The position numbers and the translations under genes are program-made. From Apostichopus japonicus (taxonomy: Eukaryota > Echinodermata > Holothuroidea > Aspidochirotida > Stichopodidae): 64,000 nucleotides of DNA. Positions 23,815-37,399 of this stretch are shown in pieces. A model generated the notes under the pieces. It worked only from the letters and a program-made list of their open reading frames with translations. It searched no databases and had not been told where the DNA came from. The first letter of the stretch is position 1, and each line of letters begins with the position of its first letter. The stretch lies in contig NC_092579.1 in assembly GCF_037975245.1 (NCBI RefSeq), forward strand, positions 31,878,666 through 31,942,665, written 5' to 3'.

Positions 23815-26218
23815 ATTTAGAAGATAGTGTGCTTAACAGGTCCCATTGGCCCCAGTAAGCTTTTGCCGCCCTATCTAACCCACTAATCTGCTCCCAGGGA
23901 GGACGAGAACCACTCTCCTTCCAATTCAACACTGGCCCAATATTACTATCCTTTAGTTGGTACCCCCTGAGCTGCTCCTTGGTACAGCTCTCAACCTAAT
24001 TAGAGTCCGCCGTAACTATGTTACATAACCCTGGGGTCTCTTTCGGAGGGTTGGCAGGCAATGCTCCGGAATGCACCATGGGGGGATCACTTCTCGACAA
24101 AGCGTCTGCATTGGCATGCACTCTGCCAGGCCTAGTTTCTATCTGAAAATCATATGTGCCCAGCACTTCCAGCCACCTAGCTACCTGACCCTCGGGGGAT
24201 TTAAAGTTATACAACCAACGGAGGGAGCCATGATCCGTGCGTAACAAAAATTTCCTGCCATAAAGGTAGTGGCGGAAATTCTTAATAAAAGTTACAACAG
24301 CAAGAATTTCTCTACGTGTTATGGAATACTTCTTTTCACTACTGCTTAGCGTAAGACTGGCATAGGCCGCAGGATGTTCTTCACCCCGAATGGTCTGAGA
24401 CAACACAGCCCCTATTGCTGTATTGCTAGCATCAGTATCAAGGATAAACATCTGACTAAAATTTGGGTAGGCTAATGCGGGAGCTGTCATCAGTTTAGAT
24501 TTCAGAGTCTGAAATCGTTCTTCACACTCCTCAGACCACAGAAACCTTTGGCCTTTCTTTGTTAGTGCATGTAGGGGACTGGCAATTTCTGCAAAGTTCC
24601 TAATAAATTTCCTGTAATAGGAACACAGTCCCAGAAATCCCCTTAGTTGCTTCAGTACGTGTTGTGGGAGGGGGCCAATCTGTGATTACTTCGATCTTAC
24701 TGGGATCGGTACCCACCCCGTGATCAGAGACAATGTGACCTAAATACTTGACTTCCTTTTTGAGCAAGTCACACTTGGAAGGCTTAAGCTTCAACCCTGC
24801 CCCCTTAATCGGTCGAAAACTTCTCCTAGGCGTACTAAATGCTCCTCTATCGTGGTGGCATATATTATGATATCATCGATATATATAAGACATATTTGCC
24901 AATGTAACTCACGAAGTACCTGCTCCATTAATCTCTGAAAAGTGGCAGGGGCGTTGCACAATCCAAAAGGTAACACATTAAACTCATAAAGACCACTACC
25001 CATTGAGAAGGCTGTCTTCTCCCTGTCTCTACGGTCCATTTCGACTTGCCAGTACCCACTTTTTAGATCAAGGGTAGAAAACCACTTAGCCCCTGATAAT
25101 GCATCTAAGCTATCATCTATCCTAGGCAATGGAAAGGCGTCTTTATTAGTAACGTCATTTTACCTACGATAGTCTATACAAAACCACAAAGAGCCATCTT
25201 TCTTTTTCACTAGAACCACTGGGGAGGACCACGCACTCTTAGAAGGAAAAATGACGCCTTGCGTCAACATCTCATTCACTTCGGCCTGTGCTTCTACCTG
25301 TTTATGAAAGGGGAGTCTCCTAGAGAGCTGTCGGATTGGGGTTGCATCACCCGTATCAATGCAATGCTTAACCAGCCCAATCCTTCCTAAGGGGTCACCT
25401 TCGCAAGAGAACACACTACGGTCATCCTGCAAAAACTGCCTCAAACGAATACGCTCACAATCGGGTACACCCTCCCCACTTCGATGGAGCAAATCTTCCA
25501 TCTCGGCCGGTAACCCACTGGTATAATTGTTCTCTACCTCATCTACCTCCACAACGTTGGCAATGGGGGAAACTATGCCTACATGGGTACCTTTGTACAA
25601 TGTTACAGGATTCGAAGTACCATTTAATAGTCTAATAGGGACAGTCCTTCTAGAAGTATCAACTAAAGCAAGTCCAACCATAACATGGCGGCTTTCAGGC
25701 ACTCCAGGTTTAGTTTCCAGTAGGCCTGGCCCATTCAGCTTCCCCGGGGGCACTCCATACATCAATTCTAACACCCCTGACACCATAATCTCGCTCTCTG
25801 CAGGGATAAAGACTGTCTCAACCAGTGCTACCCTAACTGGCTGATCCAGCGGAGTCTCACAAAGAGGAACAGCTAAGCGGGTCCTACCAACAAACAATAG
25901 GGGTTCACCTCCCAATTGTATCAAACATTCATGTTCTCAAAAGTCAATTCCAAGTAAACCAGGGGCAGTGATACCGCCAACTAGGACTTGCACTGGAATC
26001 TTCAGGGTGTGAAATTTGAAGGTTAAGTTACATTTACCTTTTACTTGGAGTGGCCTACCATCAACATCGGCAAAACTGGCTCCCGTCTCAGTAAGTGGAG
26101 CCAAATTACCTGCAGAGCATAAATGCTCCCATGTCTGAACACTAATGATGGTAGTACCAGCGCCAGTATCTACTAAAAAAGCAATCTCGGTATTAGAGAT
26201 ACATATATTTGCACACAA
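23815..26218 (-). pseudogene. Gypsy pol: protease, RT, RNase H (no integrase)
   Basis: The protease (26218-25937) has the active-site LVDTGAGTTIIS and a closing GLLGIDF. A TGA separates it from the linker and RT (25924-24600). The RT shows VKKKDGSLWFCIDYRR, then a TAA, FSTLDLKSGYWQVEM, the LPFGLCNAPATFQRLM block and the catalytic box YIDDIIIYA. A frame change lies near 24791, followed by KPSKCDLLKKEVKYLGHIVS. RNase H (24490-23996) has the DTDASNTAIGAVLSQ strand, SITRREILAV and RTDHGSLRWL. The spacer past the TAA at about 23999 reads LRGYQLKDSNIGPVLNW and stops near 23815. Order and motifs are those of Ty3/gypsy pol. Each break looks like a point change, so the copy was nearly intact when truncated. 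Confidence 0.88.
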
Positions 26219-26289
26219 AGCTCCCCCTGACTTGACCTTCTCCCCATTTCCAAAACGTTGCAGGGCTTCAATTTGCTCAGTCGAGGGGC

Positions 26290-27633
26290 ACCCCTCATCC
26301 CCGACTGACTCTAGTTTCCCGATCCCTGTCTACTTGGCTTAGAGGGACAGTACCGGCTAATGTGACCTAACTGCCCACACCTCCAACACTGCATGGGACC
26401 AGGCCCAGACCCAGTTAAAGGGGGTGGCGCTGGCGGACCTTGCTGAACAAATTGACTTAACCTAGCATTGTCCTCCAAACCTTTTCCCAATTGTACTTCC
26501 AGCCTATCCAATCTTTCAGTAATTCCGCCAACCGTATCCGACGATGCCAAAACAGTATAGACAGAACGCCGGGGTTTCATCACTCCCTCTGCCTGGTCAA
26601 TAGCCTCCACCTCAAGGGCAAGATGCAGAGTATTTTCTATTGTCTTGGGTCTACCCCTTCGAACAACAATCCTAGCCAAGGGTGTAGGAACCGGGGGGGG
26701 GGGGGCTGGGGGGTGCCAGCCCCCCAGTGAAAAATGTGGAGGGGCGGAAGTATCATTCCGCCCCCCCCCACTTCGCAAGTCAGAAAACCCCTTTTCATTT
26801 CCAAATGAGAAAAAAATCTCATTTGGAGCATCAAATTGCATCTAAGGCCAGGTGAAAATACAAAATTAAGTTTACAAAACGGAGTGGGTGTTGAAGTGTG
26901 CTATATTGCACCAAATTGCATCTGAGACCACCTGGAAATGCAAACGGTCCCCCTCCCCTTAGACCCCTCCCCCAGGCCGGCCATCAATCTTCAGCCCCCC
27001 CACTCAAAAGTACCTTCCTACGCCACTGATCCTAGCATCCCTGTCACGTAAAGCACCCAAAAAAGACTCTAGAGCTAACTCGTCATGTGCTCGCATATCA
27101 AGGCCGGGATAAGCCTCTATCACTTCCCGACGGATTGAAGAGCACAGCCCAGGTAAGGTCTCACCCTCTGCCCGTACTCTAGATCTTAATTTTGCCCTTC
27201 TAGCGCTAGTCAGGGCTGCTGGAGCAAAAAATCTAGAAAGTGCGTTTACAGTGGTCTCATAACTACCACGGTCTGTAGATGATAGTCCCATATATACCTC
27301 CTGGGCGTGCCCAGTTAACTTAGCTACCAGGATTTTTGATTTTTCTAATTCCGTCCACCCATTAATCTCCGCACAGACTGTAAAATGAGTCAGCTAATGA
27401 TCCCACTTTCTTCTCCCATCATAACTATCTGGCATAATAATAGGTTTACGGAATGAGTCACCTAAGGCATTTGAATTACGAACCCCTCTGCCTGGCGAAG
27501 TACCCCTATTATATAACCAATCCCTATCCCTGGTAAGATTAAATTGACAAACCTCAGCTTCTCTCTCCAGTGCCTCTATCTCGGCAATAAGCCTCTCCAC
27601 AGAGTCCCCCTCGCTCTCTCGTCGTGCAGCCAT
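26290..27633 (-). pseudogene. Gypsy gag with CCHC knuckle, split by a MITE
   Basis: The gag starts MAARRESEGDSVERLIAEI (27633), a helical leader, and meets a TAG at 27394 after GRRKWDH. It resumes with LTHFTVCAEINGWTELEK and a capsid-like stretch (27291-27030: RFFAPAALTSARRAKLRSRV, LPGLCSSIRREVIEAYPG). A 352-bp MITE then interrupts it (26677-27028). After the insert come LALEVEAIDQAEG and a single CX2CX4HX4C knuckle, CWRCGQLGHISRYC (about 26340-26385). A TAG follows near 26310. Gag packages the RNA into particles. The insertion and stops inactivate it. Confidence 0.85.
26677..27028. mobile_element. hAT-type MITE (352 bp) with perfect 8-bp target duplication
   Basis: The element is flanked on both sides by ATCCTAGC (26669-26676 and 27029-27036). 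Its ends are imperfect inverted repeats: CAAGGGTGTAGGAACC at the left, and CAGTGGCGTAGGAAGG when the right end is reverse complemented. Eight-base duplications with CA(G)-start ends are the hAT superfamily hallmark. The interior has long G and C runs and no transposase. It lies inside gag, so it inserted after the retrotransposon. Confidence 0.85.
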
Positions 27634-27756
27634 CTCGCCTCCTTCCAGAAACCAGGCTTACTTAAAGGTAAAGAAACTTGGTATGATATTAAATTGTCAA
27701 AATACCATGGGGCTCCAAAGCCCTGCCAGCAAACTTGAAATAGGGAGGTGGGGTGA

Positions 27757-27787
27757 CAAAAATAATCCCACTTCTGACACCAATTTC
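27757..27787 (-). other. Gypsy primer binding site
   Basis: Directly inside the LTR (after six bases) the minus strand reads TTGGTGTCAGAAGTGGGA, beginning TGG as expected for pairing with the CCA end of a tRNA. The exact tRNA was not determined. Confidence 0.65.
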
Positions 27788-28780
27788 TGTAACGCCCTTG
27801 TACCCCAGCCGAGCGGTAGCGTGGGAAATCAGGCAGCTGGAGGCCACCTGATGTCAGGGCAGGGGAAGGGGGGAGGCGAAGACTTATGCTAGCAGGGCTT
27901 GAACCAATACACAAAAAAGAGAGAAGAATATAGTTAAAGAGAACTGGGTCTCAAATCAACAATTTAATAGCTTAATTAACTTTAAACATACACTTAACAA
28001 AAATAAGGCAGTGACTTTCTGCCGTACACAAATATAAAAGCAAACAACGTTCCGGGCAGAGATTCAGTTTAAATAAATAACAAATACACTACATACCAGG
28101 GCGTGGGCAGCACGGCTCTTAAGAATCACGAGAGTGAATACCTGACACGTGGCGCCAACGGCAGACTAAAGAAATACTGCCTAATGTGGTCCCGCCCCGA
28201 TTAACTTCTGCAATACCTCCGGGGAGAGCCCTAATTTGACCCTACCTCCGGAGTCTATAACATGCAAAGAAGCCAACCAGGACGGGAAATTATTAGTTGT
28301 ACAATACAAAAGGAATCGCGCCCGGTAGTCAGCCCTCACTCCCGGACCCGCTCTCTAAAATAAATGAACCTTGCCTTTAAAATAATACTATACTCTAATT
28401 GCCGTGCTGCTCACCGCTGGTCTCCAGTTCTCTGCCCGAACTTCAACGAAATAAATTAAGTGTCCACAAAACAAAATACATAAGAAAAACAACGTCTTAA
28501 TTAAACAAGGTAAAGAGAGCAAGTGAAAGTACAATAGATAAACGGTAAACAGAACAACTCGCGTAATAAAAGAGCGAATGCCTGGAATGCTGGTGATGGC
28601 AGACGACGGGGAGAGCGAAAGAGACCTGCATAATAAAACAAAAGTAAATGGAATGGTGAATGAATGGACAACAAATCGCAGGGTAAATTATTCAAACAAA
28701 ACGGGAAAACATATTCTTAGTAGCCCTGGGCGCATTCTAAATACGGGGTACACGCATCCCGAACAACCCAGGGCGTAACA
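27788..28780 (-). repeat. Gypsy 5' LTR (993 bp)
   Basis: The segment begins and ends with short inverted repeats: TGTTACGCCC at the element's outer end (28780) and GGGCGTTACA at the inner end (27788). This gives the usual TG...CA boundaries. It is followed immediately inward by the primer binding site and gag, so it is the 5' LTR. No second copy occurs in the window, so insertion age cannot be judged from LTR divergence. Confidence 0.85.
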
Positions 28781-31700
28781 ATAGTACAGTATTCAAATGG
28801 TAGCCTTTACTGTAGAGTTGTTAACTCTATTGTTCACTCTGATAGTTGAGTATAATTAAGTTACATAATATATGCTGCAAGACACTTGGGGCGATATTTT
28901 ATGAAGGAAGTACGTTCCGTTGTAGCTACTTGTTCTGTTTGCTATATGATCTAACTGTTAACAATGAATTATTTGACAACCTGTAGGCTTTATTTTCACA
29001 CTCAAATGAGTACTTATTAATGATTACCCACATTGTTGATTATTATAGATGTGATTGAACACACAATATCACAACCTAATTAAAAGGCTTGTATTAGTAT
29101 ACATCTCTCTCCAGAGGCTCCAGTTCACTGTACTTTGATCAAGGGATGTCATTTTCTTATCATGTTTTCAGTTTTAGTACTTTTATCTTTTATGTTACTG
29201 TTTAATTATCATTCAATTATGGTGTGTATGTATGCTGTTGATAAATAAAAAGGATTCCAGCTTCCACGGAGTGGTAAAATAAATGGCTGTCCTTTGAGTT
29301 TCTTATAAAGCAAAGATTTATATCAGAGCTGTAACATTATGTAAATGTGGTTTTCTGTTTCTTAATCGATCTTGGTGTCCAATTGCACTACACATCCAAC
29401 AAATGCAGATACCCCCTCCAACCATACCAAAGATAAGAATGGGGTTACACGGCCCTTGTAATAATAATAATGAGCAGTTATTTTTACAAAGCTTAACCAA
29501 ACACAAATGTGGGAGAAGCCCGCGCACAGGCGTATGGATCACAACTTACACTACGGGTGGCTTCCAATTCAACATTTTATATAAAATTTAGAAACTCATT
29601 TCAGATGGGAAAACTGTAGACTGCTCTTGGATGATAAACCCACCTTACATAGAACCTCCTGATTGCCAAACCTCATTGCTTCAAATGCCATTGCCTTTAT
29701 CCACTCGATCACAGCACCAGTGGTTCATCCTAGATGAAACCTAGCTGGCAGAGGGAGGGGGGGGGCACCTAAGATACAGTTACAGCAACTGAAGTAGATA
29801 TAACTTTTGATTCTATTAAAATTTAGCAAACCTCTCCATTACCCAACCTCTACTTCAAGACATGCATAAGGAACAGATGCTCTAGAACTCTGCACAAAAA
29901 GGTAAGACTGTACTTTAAGAACAAAACCTCTACATGGATCAGAGAAACAGTGAATTTCATTTAATACCTTCATTTATATTGGGGAATGGGTTAAAAATTC
30001 AGACAGTTTATCTAAAAAATCTCAAATGTGACATTTTATCACAAAATTCAAGCAGTTTTTGCCAAAATTTGTTGTATCTGAGAATGTTCATGCAGCTAGC
30101 TAAACAATTTTAGGTTGACATTTTTATGTCAAGATTCGCCCCAAGAGTCCGGCCCCCTCAAAAAGTGTAAATTATTATCTTTAGAATGTCTGTCCCATGG
30201 ATACGCCAGACCTACACCCTCGCCCCCCCCCCCCCCGCGTTGATCATGACAGTACGCCTACTGTCCCGCCTAGGCCTAATGCCAGACCAACCCATTCGAG
30301 TAATGATATATTGGTCATTAAAACAACTTTTGTGACGAGATTCGCAGCGAACTCAATAAATTATCTTGACCATGCAACATGTTTAATGACCTTAGGCCTA
30401 TGTTATGAGAACATTTGAATTGTTTCGTTGTAAATGTAATGATTTCAAATGGATATGCATCTAGCATGTCATTGCTAGTTTATTTTTTTTCAATTAATAC
30501 GTTGATATATTATGCGGTGTTTGTCCCACATGGCTTGCCATAGACGCACACGGTCGTGGTCAAAGGTTAAGCAACGGAGCGCGAATTATGATCTGTATAT
30601 AAAGCTCACGAAAGGTTACACGAGCAGTACGTGCAGTTCGCTTCCTGGCAGCCGTTGGCTAACAATTCATACGTAATTGTAATTTGTAGCCTATTCTGTA
30701 TGGGGGGGTAACTGCCAAAGAATGTGAATGGCAGATATATTCGCCAGCTCGAAGGTTGTGTATTAGTTTTATGGAGCAAGTTAGTACTTCACATTGTTTG
30801 AGTCAGCGAGCGTGAGAAATTACGCTAGCCTATCATATAATAGTATAGCTTAGGCCTAACGATAGGCTAGCTCACGTAGGCACTGGCGTCTATACTAGTT
30901 GGAATGCTAATCTAGGCCTAATATGATTATTCACTAGACAATTAACGTAAGTAAAGTAGGTCACTTTATATCTTCCGACAAAATACTAGACCTAGCTGGT
31001 TGGGCCTAATTACTTTCTGGTTAAGGCTAGTACAGTTAGGCTAGGCCTAACTTAATTAGCCTAGGCCTAAATGTCTTTAAATTCCTACCAGAGTAGCCTA
31101 CCATAGCCTAGGCTATGCCATCTAGCACTTAACAATAACAGTAACACATCCACAAGAAACTAACTCGCAGCCGGACAAATTAGCTTAGGATGAAAGCTCT
31201 CTTTCCTTTTTTTTTTTCCATCGTGACAGGCAAGTCCGTTGGTTTCTTCTCCAACTTCCAAGAATAAAAAAAATAGTTTCCTCCCTGAAATTATTTTTAG
31301 GGGTTGAAACCAATGTTTTTCAGGGGAGGAAAGAAAGACGGCTTGGCTGTGGAAAGAATTAATTTAGGTAGTGAAGCAACTGCACGTAGTAAATGTGTCT
31401 TGTGATTTAGGAGAGTTTGGTGAAAGAAAGGAACATATTTCAAGAGCCACTTGTACCTGTAGTAATTGAAGAAACTGGTAAATAGGAAAACAAGGAGAGG
31501 AACCAAGGAGGGCATACCTATAGGCTAAATTTTCTATGTTATTTCATTCCCACAATGAATGCCATTACAAGCAAACGACCCATTACCACTATGAATTCCA
31601 CGCATGTATATTACCCCATGTTCGCATACAATCCTATGCAAACAATCCGGCCTATTCACAAACACTTTTTTATCTTCCAATCACTGAACAGTTACACAAG

Positions 31701-33700
31701 GAAGATACCTGGTCACATTTTCTATTTTCATACTATCACAACTTTCTTTAGCTTACTCTACAAGAATATGCAGTCAGAGCCTACAGAACAACAGTCTCCT
31801 CCCTTGAAAATAGTATGTTAGTTTCCTTAACCGTGTTATTTTTCACCCTTAACTTTACCTTTCTCCCTTTAAATCTTTTCTTACAGTTATTCCACTTACA
31901 ACATCTATTCTTTCCACATAGCCTAGCCAATATGCCTCCCATGAAAAACCTTAGTTAACTCCCCTGAAAATGTTAATGTAAGTTGTTCAACTTTTAAGTG
32001 GGAGGAAAATAATGTTGTTAGGGGAGGGAACAGATGGCCCCAGGCTAGGCCTACCACCAAATGAAAATGGGAAACCTAGGCTAGCCTACCAAAGCGAAGG
32101 CTAGATAGAGATGAGGACTAACTAGCCTATCCTAGGCTTCTTATACAAGCAACAGTACTTTGTAAAATGAAATTCTCAAGCAATTAGGCCTAGCTCTGTG
32201 GTCTAATTGATGTTAGTGATGGTTCAAGTATGGAGAAAACTCTCCATGAAAGCTGATGTTACCTAGCGTAGGCAACTAAATTGATATACATGTATTAATT
32301 TGATCAACTAGCATAATTTTGACCTGAAGCTAGGCTTAACAGTATTGGTCCAACTCTTGGCATATCTTTATCAGATCATAGCCTTCTTTGATGCCTAAGG
32401 CATGATTTTATGGTCTGCAGAACTGTTTCACTGAAACTTTGATTATTATTAAACCGAATTCAAACTTTGCTAAGTCGACCTCTCATTGTTGAGTAATTGT
32501 CTTTGATTTGGTTTTCAATTTGAAAACATTGATTGAAAGCTGTGAGGAACACAACTCATGGTAAACACATATTAAGAGTATTGAGAGATAAGTACAATAT
32601 ATAGTATCTCTGTCCTTGTTGATATAGAATATTATTACACAGGTGCTAGAAGTCATGGAAGCACATGATGGTTTACCATGAATATACTAATATGTTGTTG
32701 GTACTTGTGTGTTGGCTGAAAAGCCAGTTTTCATCTTTGCTAAGTGTACTTGTTGTAGCTTAAGTGTCGGTCCTTATTTCACTTGTCAAGTTTCTCGTTT
32801 CAAGAATGATGTTTATTTCAGACATTTTTCAATTTTCCAGTTCCTCATGAATGTGCTTGCTAAGTTTGTTTAAACTAGTACATGCTCTCCAAATTGTTTG
32901 ACTGATGAAATGTTCTCAAATTGTGTTGAATCCATTCCTTTCAATCAGCTTGACCATTATAGTGAACAATATACATCAAAGGAAGTTTTGGCATTTTACG
33001 AAGTACTCCATAGGTTTGATAGCAATGTCTAGTAAGGTTTATTAAAGAGTCATATTGCAAGTATTAAAAATAAACAGGCACTTAGTAACAAATAGAGGTA
33101 CAGTTTATTCATGTTTGTAAACATTCATCAAAAAGGTATCTGCATATGCAAACAGGAAGATGATCTTATGTAAAACTACTTTAAAAAAAATACTTAAATT
33201 TATGTCACACCAAAGGTATATATATATATACTGTACATATTGCTTTGATATTTGTCTTTACAGCATTGCATTGGCCACACTGATTCACAAGGAGACTCCA
33301 TGAACTGTGACTGTAACATCCTGCTGGAGGTCTGAGACATTGAAGATTCTGTAATGCTTCCGTTTGGGTATGCAGTTTACTATAGTAACACAGAAATATT
33401 TAAGCTCTGGTATTTGTTTCGTTTATTTCTGCCATTAAACCACAATCATATACATTTGTTTATATATTGTTATATCAATGAGGCAGCAGTCAGGGTTGTT
33501 TAGGTAGTCAGGGGGAGGGAGGGGAGGAAGGGAGTGTATAAAAATGAGTCTAGTTGCAATGTCTATCTGCTTTCCAATATATGAAATCTTCTTATCTTTT
33601 ACAATACTGTCTCAGGTGAAAGAAGAAGATGAAGAAAATTGAAGGAAAATTGTGAGTCTTGGATGTCTGTAATGAAGCTGGATCAGGTTTAGAACAAGTG
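28781..33700. other. No gene recognised; contains GGCCTA-rich tract and a TATA site
   Basis: Nearly 5 kb without a supported exon. Between about 30.8 and 31.1 kb the motif TAGGCCTA and partial forms (ggcctaa, aggcta) recur many times. Poly-C (30226) and poly-T runs are present. The short open frames at 31.3-31.8 kb show no family features. Confidence 0.5.
30596..30630 (+). promoter_or_regulatory. Candidate core promoter (TATA box)
   Basis: TATATAAAG at 30596-30604 is followed about 25-30 bases later by gcagtacgtgcagttcgc, a place where an initiator could lie. The surrounding 100 bp are less AT-rich than the neighbourhood. No first exon could be recognised downstream, so the gene served, if any, is unknown. 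Confidence 0.25.
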
Positions 33701-33708
33701 GTTGAAAG

Positions 33709-33810
33709 ATCATAAACTCCACCAAATACGAGAAGATCCTTCAAGCCTGTCCTCTACAGAGAGATCTGGAAGTGTTATCTGGAGGTGATTTAATAGAAAT
33801 TGGAGAAAAA
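33709..33810 (+). pseudogene. ABCC (MRP-type) transporter exon, copy 1: 3' part only
   Basis: The segment reads [20 protein letters not shown], then SGGDLIEIGEK, directly followed by a donor gtaaga (33811). In ABCC transporters this is the part of nucleotide-binding domain 1 between the Q-loop and the LSGGQ signature (family: QACALxPDLEILPxGDxTEIGEKG). The 5' half of the exon (with the QQAWIQN Q-loop) is absent and replaced by unrelated sequence. It shares about 95% identity with copy 2, including intron sequence downstream. It has a good donor but no acceptor half. Confidence 0.75.
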
Positions 33811-33892
33811 GTAAGATTCAAGGAAAACATCAGTGTGAGCCAGTATCATGAACATCAGTCTTGTCCTCTCAACAGTTGACTGTTGTCAAGAT

Positions 33893-35660
<1,768 letters not shown>

Positions 35661-35950
35661 CAGTTGATTGTTGTCAAGATCAGAAAACTCGAAGATGACT
35701 CAAGAAAACTCATTTGAAGGAAAAACACCAGCTAAGCTGGAAAGCTGCAATATACAGTCAAGGTTAGTCATAAGAAAGAAAGGTTCATAAAAATACATAT
35801 TTAATTATGTTTCCACCAGTAAAGTTTCAATCACAGTCTAAACTTTGTTGGAATTAGTTGCTAATTAGTTTTTTATGTTTTGTGCTAAATGTACGAGACT
35901 TACTTTGAAGAAAACTGGCTATTTCTTGTGCATTCCTCTCCTTTCCTTAG

Positions 35951-35979
35951 GGTTCTGTGGACTATATTGATCAACAGTT
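35951..35979 (+). pseudogene. ABCC exon, copy 3: first codons only
   Basis: The stretch tcctctcctttccttag precedes GSVDYIDQQL, paralleling tcctctcctttcatcag and [10 protein letters not shown] of copy 2, with the same preceding intron bases. After about ten codons it stops against the LINE that begins near 35985, so the exon was cut by that insertion or a deletion. Confidence 0.6.
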
Positions 35980-36802
35980 AGCTTTTTGACATAGCGCCAC
36001 CCCATCATCCTTCACTCTATGACTTACCCGCCATTTACAAAACGTACGCCTCCTTGGATACCAACACAACGCTGCAGAGTACACTTTCGATTCATAGTGT
36101 GTCTCTTCAAAAGGAGTTCCTATTCTTTCCGTCCGCCGTCTTAGGCTGGAGACTAATTCTTTCTAGTAAGTAAAGTTTATGATCAATTTCATTGTATAAA
36201 AGCCATTTAAAACCCGTAGGGAGGGGCTGTTTTGCCAATATGACAACCCCTTACCCACCTATAACCGCCCCCTTAGTCGAAAACCTAAACCTCTCTGATT
36301 TTGACATAGACATTAATGACTGGATCCCTGTACAAAAATAGCAGAAAAAGACAACGTCCAATATACGTTGAAATAAACCCATCTCCAAACTCCAAACCAA
36401 CCACCAAAAAGTCCGCTCAAACAATCATTGTATCAGGAATCTTACCAGAACTATCAAAAAACCCAATAAACACTTGCTAAACTAATCAATGAAGAAAAAC
36501 CAAATGCCATGATCTCAAATATAAACCGTCTTCGTAGTAACAACATCCTAATCACCCCCCATGACCCTAAAACTGCAAATATCCTCCTGAAACCATGGAA
36601 TCAAAAGACTTAACTAGGCAACCCCAAACCAAGAATCCCCAAAAAAGTATGACAAAGAAACTTCTCCGTAGTAGCCTGTGGCATAAACCCTGAAATTCAA
36701 ATCAAAGATATTGAACAAGAACTCAAAGACCAAGAATACACCCCAATACAAGCTAAAAGACTCATTAGTCATGCCACAAACAATACAGCTTGGAAAGTAA
36801 AA

Positions 36803-37399
36803 ATGACGTTTGAAGAACAAGAGCCTCAACAATCCCTAATCAAACAAGGTTTCTACTTAGGATACTCTAAACACAAAACAGAAGAATACCACGAACCCCC
36901 CCAAATCACTCAATGTTTCAAATGTCAACTCTTTGGACACACCCCCCATACTTGCAAAAATCAAACCAGATGTCTCAGATGTGGCAAAAACCACAGAGTT
37001 AAAGACTGTCCCAAACCAAAAGAAAACCCAAAATGTGCCAATTGCTCAGGGACTCATGTCGCCCTTTACAAAGGATGCCCAAAATTTAAAGAAGCTAAAA
37101 CTGAAGCTAATAACAAACAACAAGAACAAAGAACCTACGCGAATGTAACCAATTTTACCCCTAAAATTGAAATAACAAATAAAATCGTCACTGAAAAAAA
37201 ACTTAATATCCCAACCTTTGTAATTGAATTAGTACAATACACCTTCCAAACAGCCAACATTAATATTAAATCTGACGACCTTGCCAGTTACGCCACCGTG
37301 TTAGCACTAAAACACCTAAACTTAAATATCCCAGAAACTGTAATTATGGAACGTCTCCACCATCCTTCAATATTTAGCCCTCCTCAATCACCTACATGA
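36803..37399 (+). pseudogene. LINE ORF1, zinc-knuckle gag-like protein (C-terminal part)
   Basis: The 198-codon open frame contains three consecutive knuckles: CFKCQLFGHTPHTC, CLRCGKNHRVKDC and CANCSGTHVALYKGC (residues about 39-95). They are followed by a KFKEAK basic stretch and a helical tail ending PPQSPT. The third knuckle's YKGCP is typical of Jockey/I-type ORF1. The upstream part (36.2-36.8 kb) has ORF1-like content with frame breaks (FDIDINDWIPVQK, then RPIYVEINPSPNSKPT), so the original protein was longer. It would bind LINE RNA. Confidence 0.75.

Larger units (their letters stand above)
23815..28780 (-). mobile_element. Ty3/gypsy LTR retrotransposon, truncated before integrase
   Basis: On the minus strand the order is 5' LTR (28780-27788), primer binding site, gag, protease, reverse transcriptase and RNase H, then a spacer ending LDRAAKAYWGQWDLL near 23830. 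In complete gypsy elements this spacer leads into the HHCC integrase, which is missing, as is the 3' LTR. The element is therefore cut at its 3' side. Several single-base stops interrupt the ORFs and a MITE sits in gag (26677-27028). It was once an intracellular retroelement; this copy cannot move by itself. Confidence 0.9.

Noticed and set aside
25527-25844. 105-codon plus-strand ORF
   Set aside because: Antisense shadow of the gypsy pol linker region.
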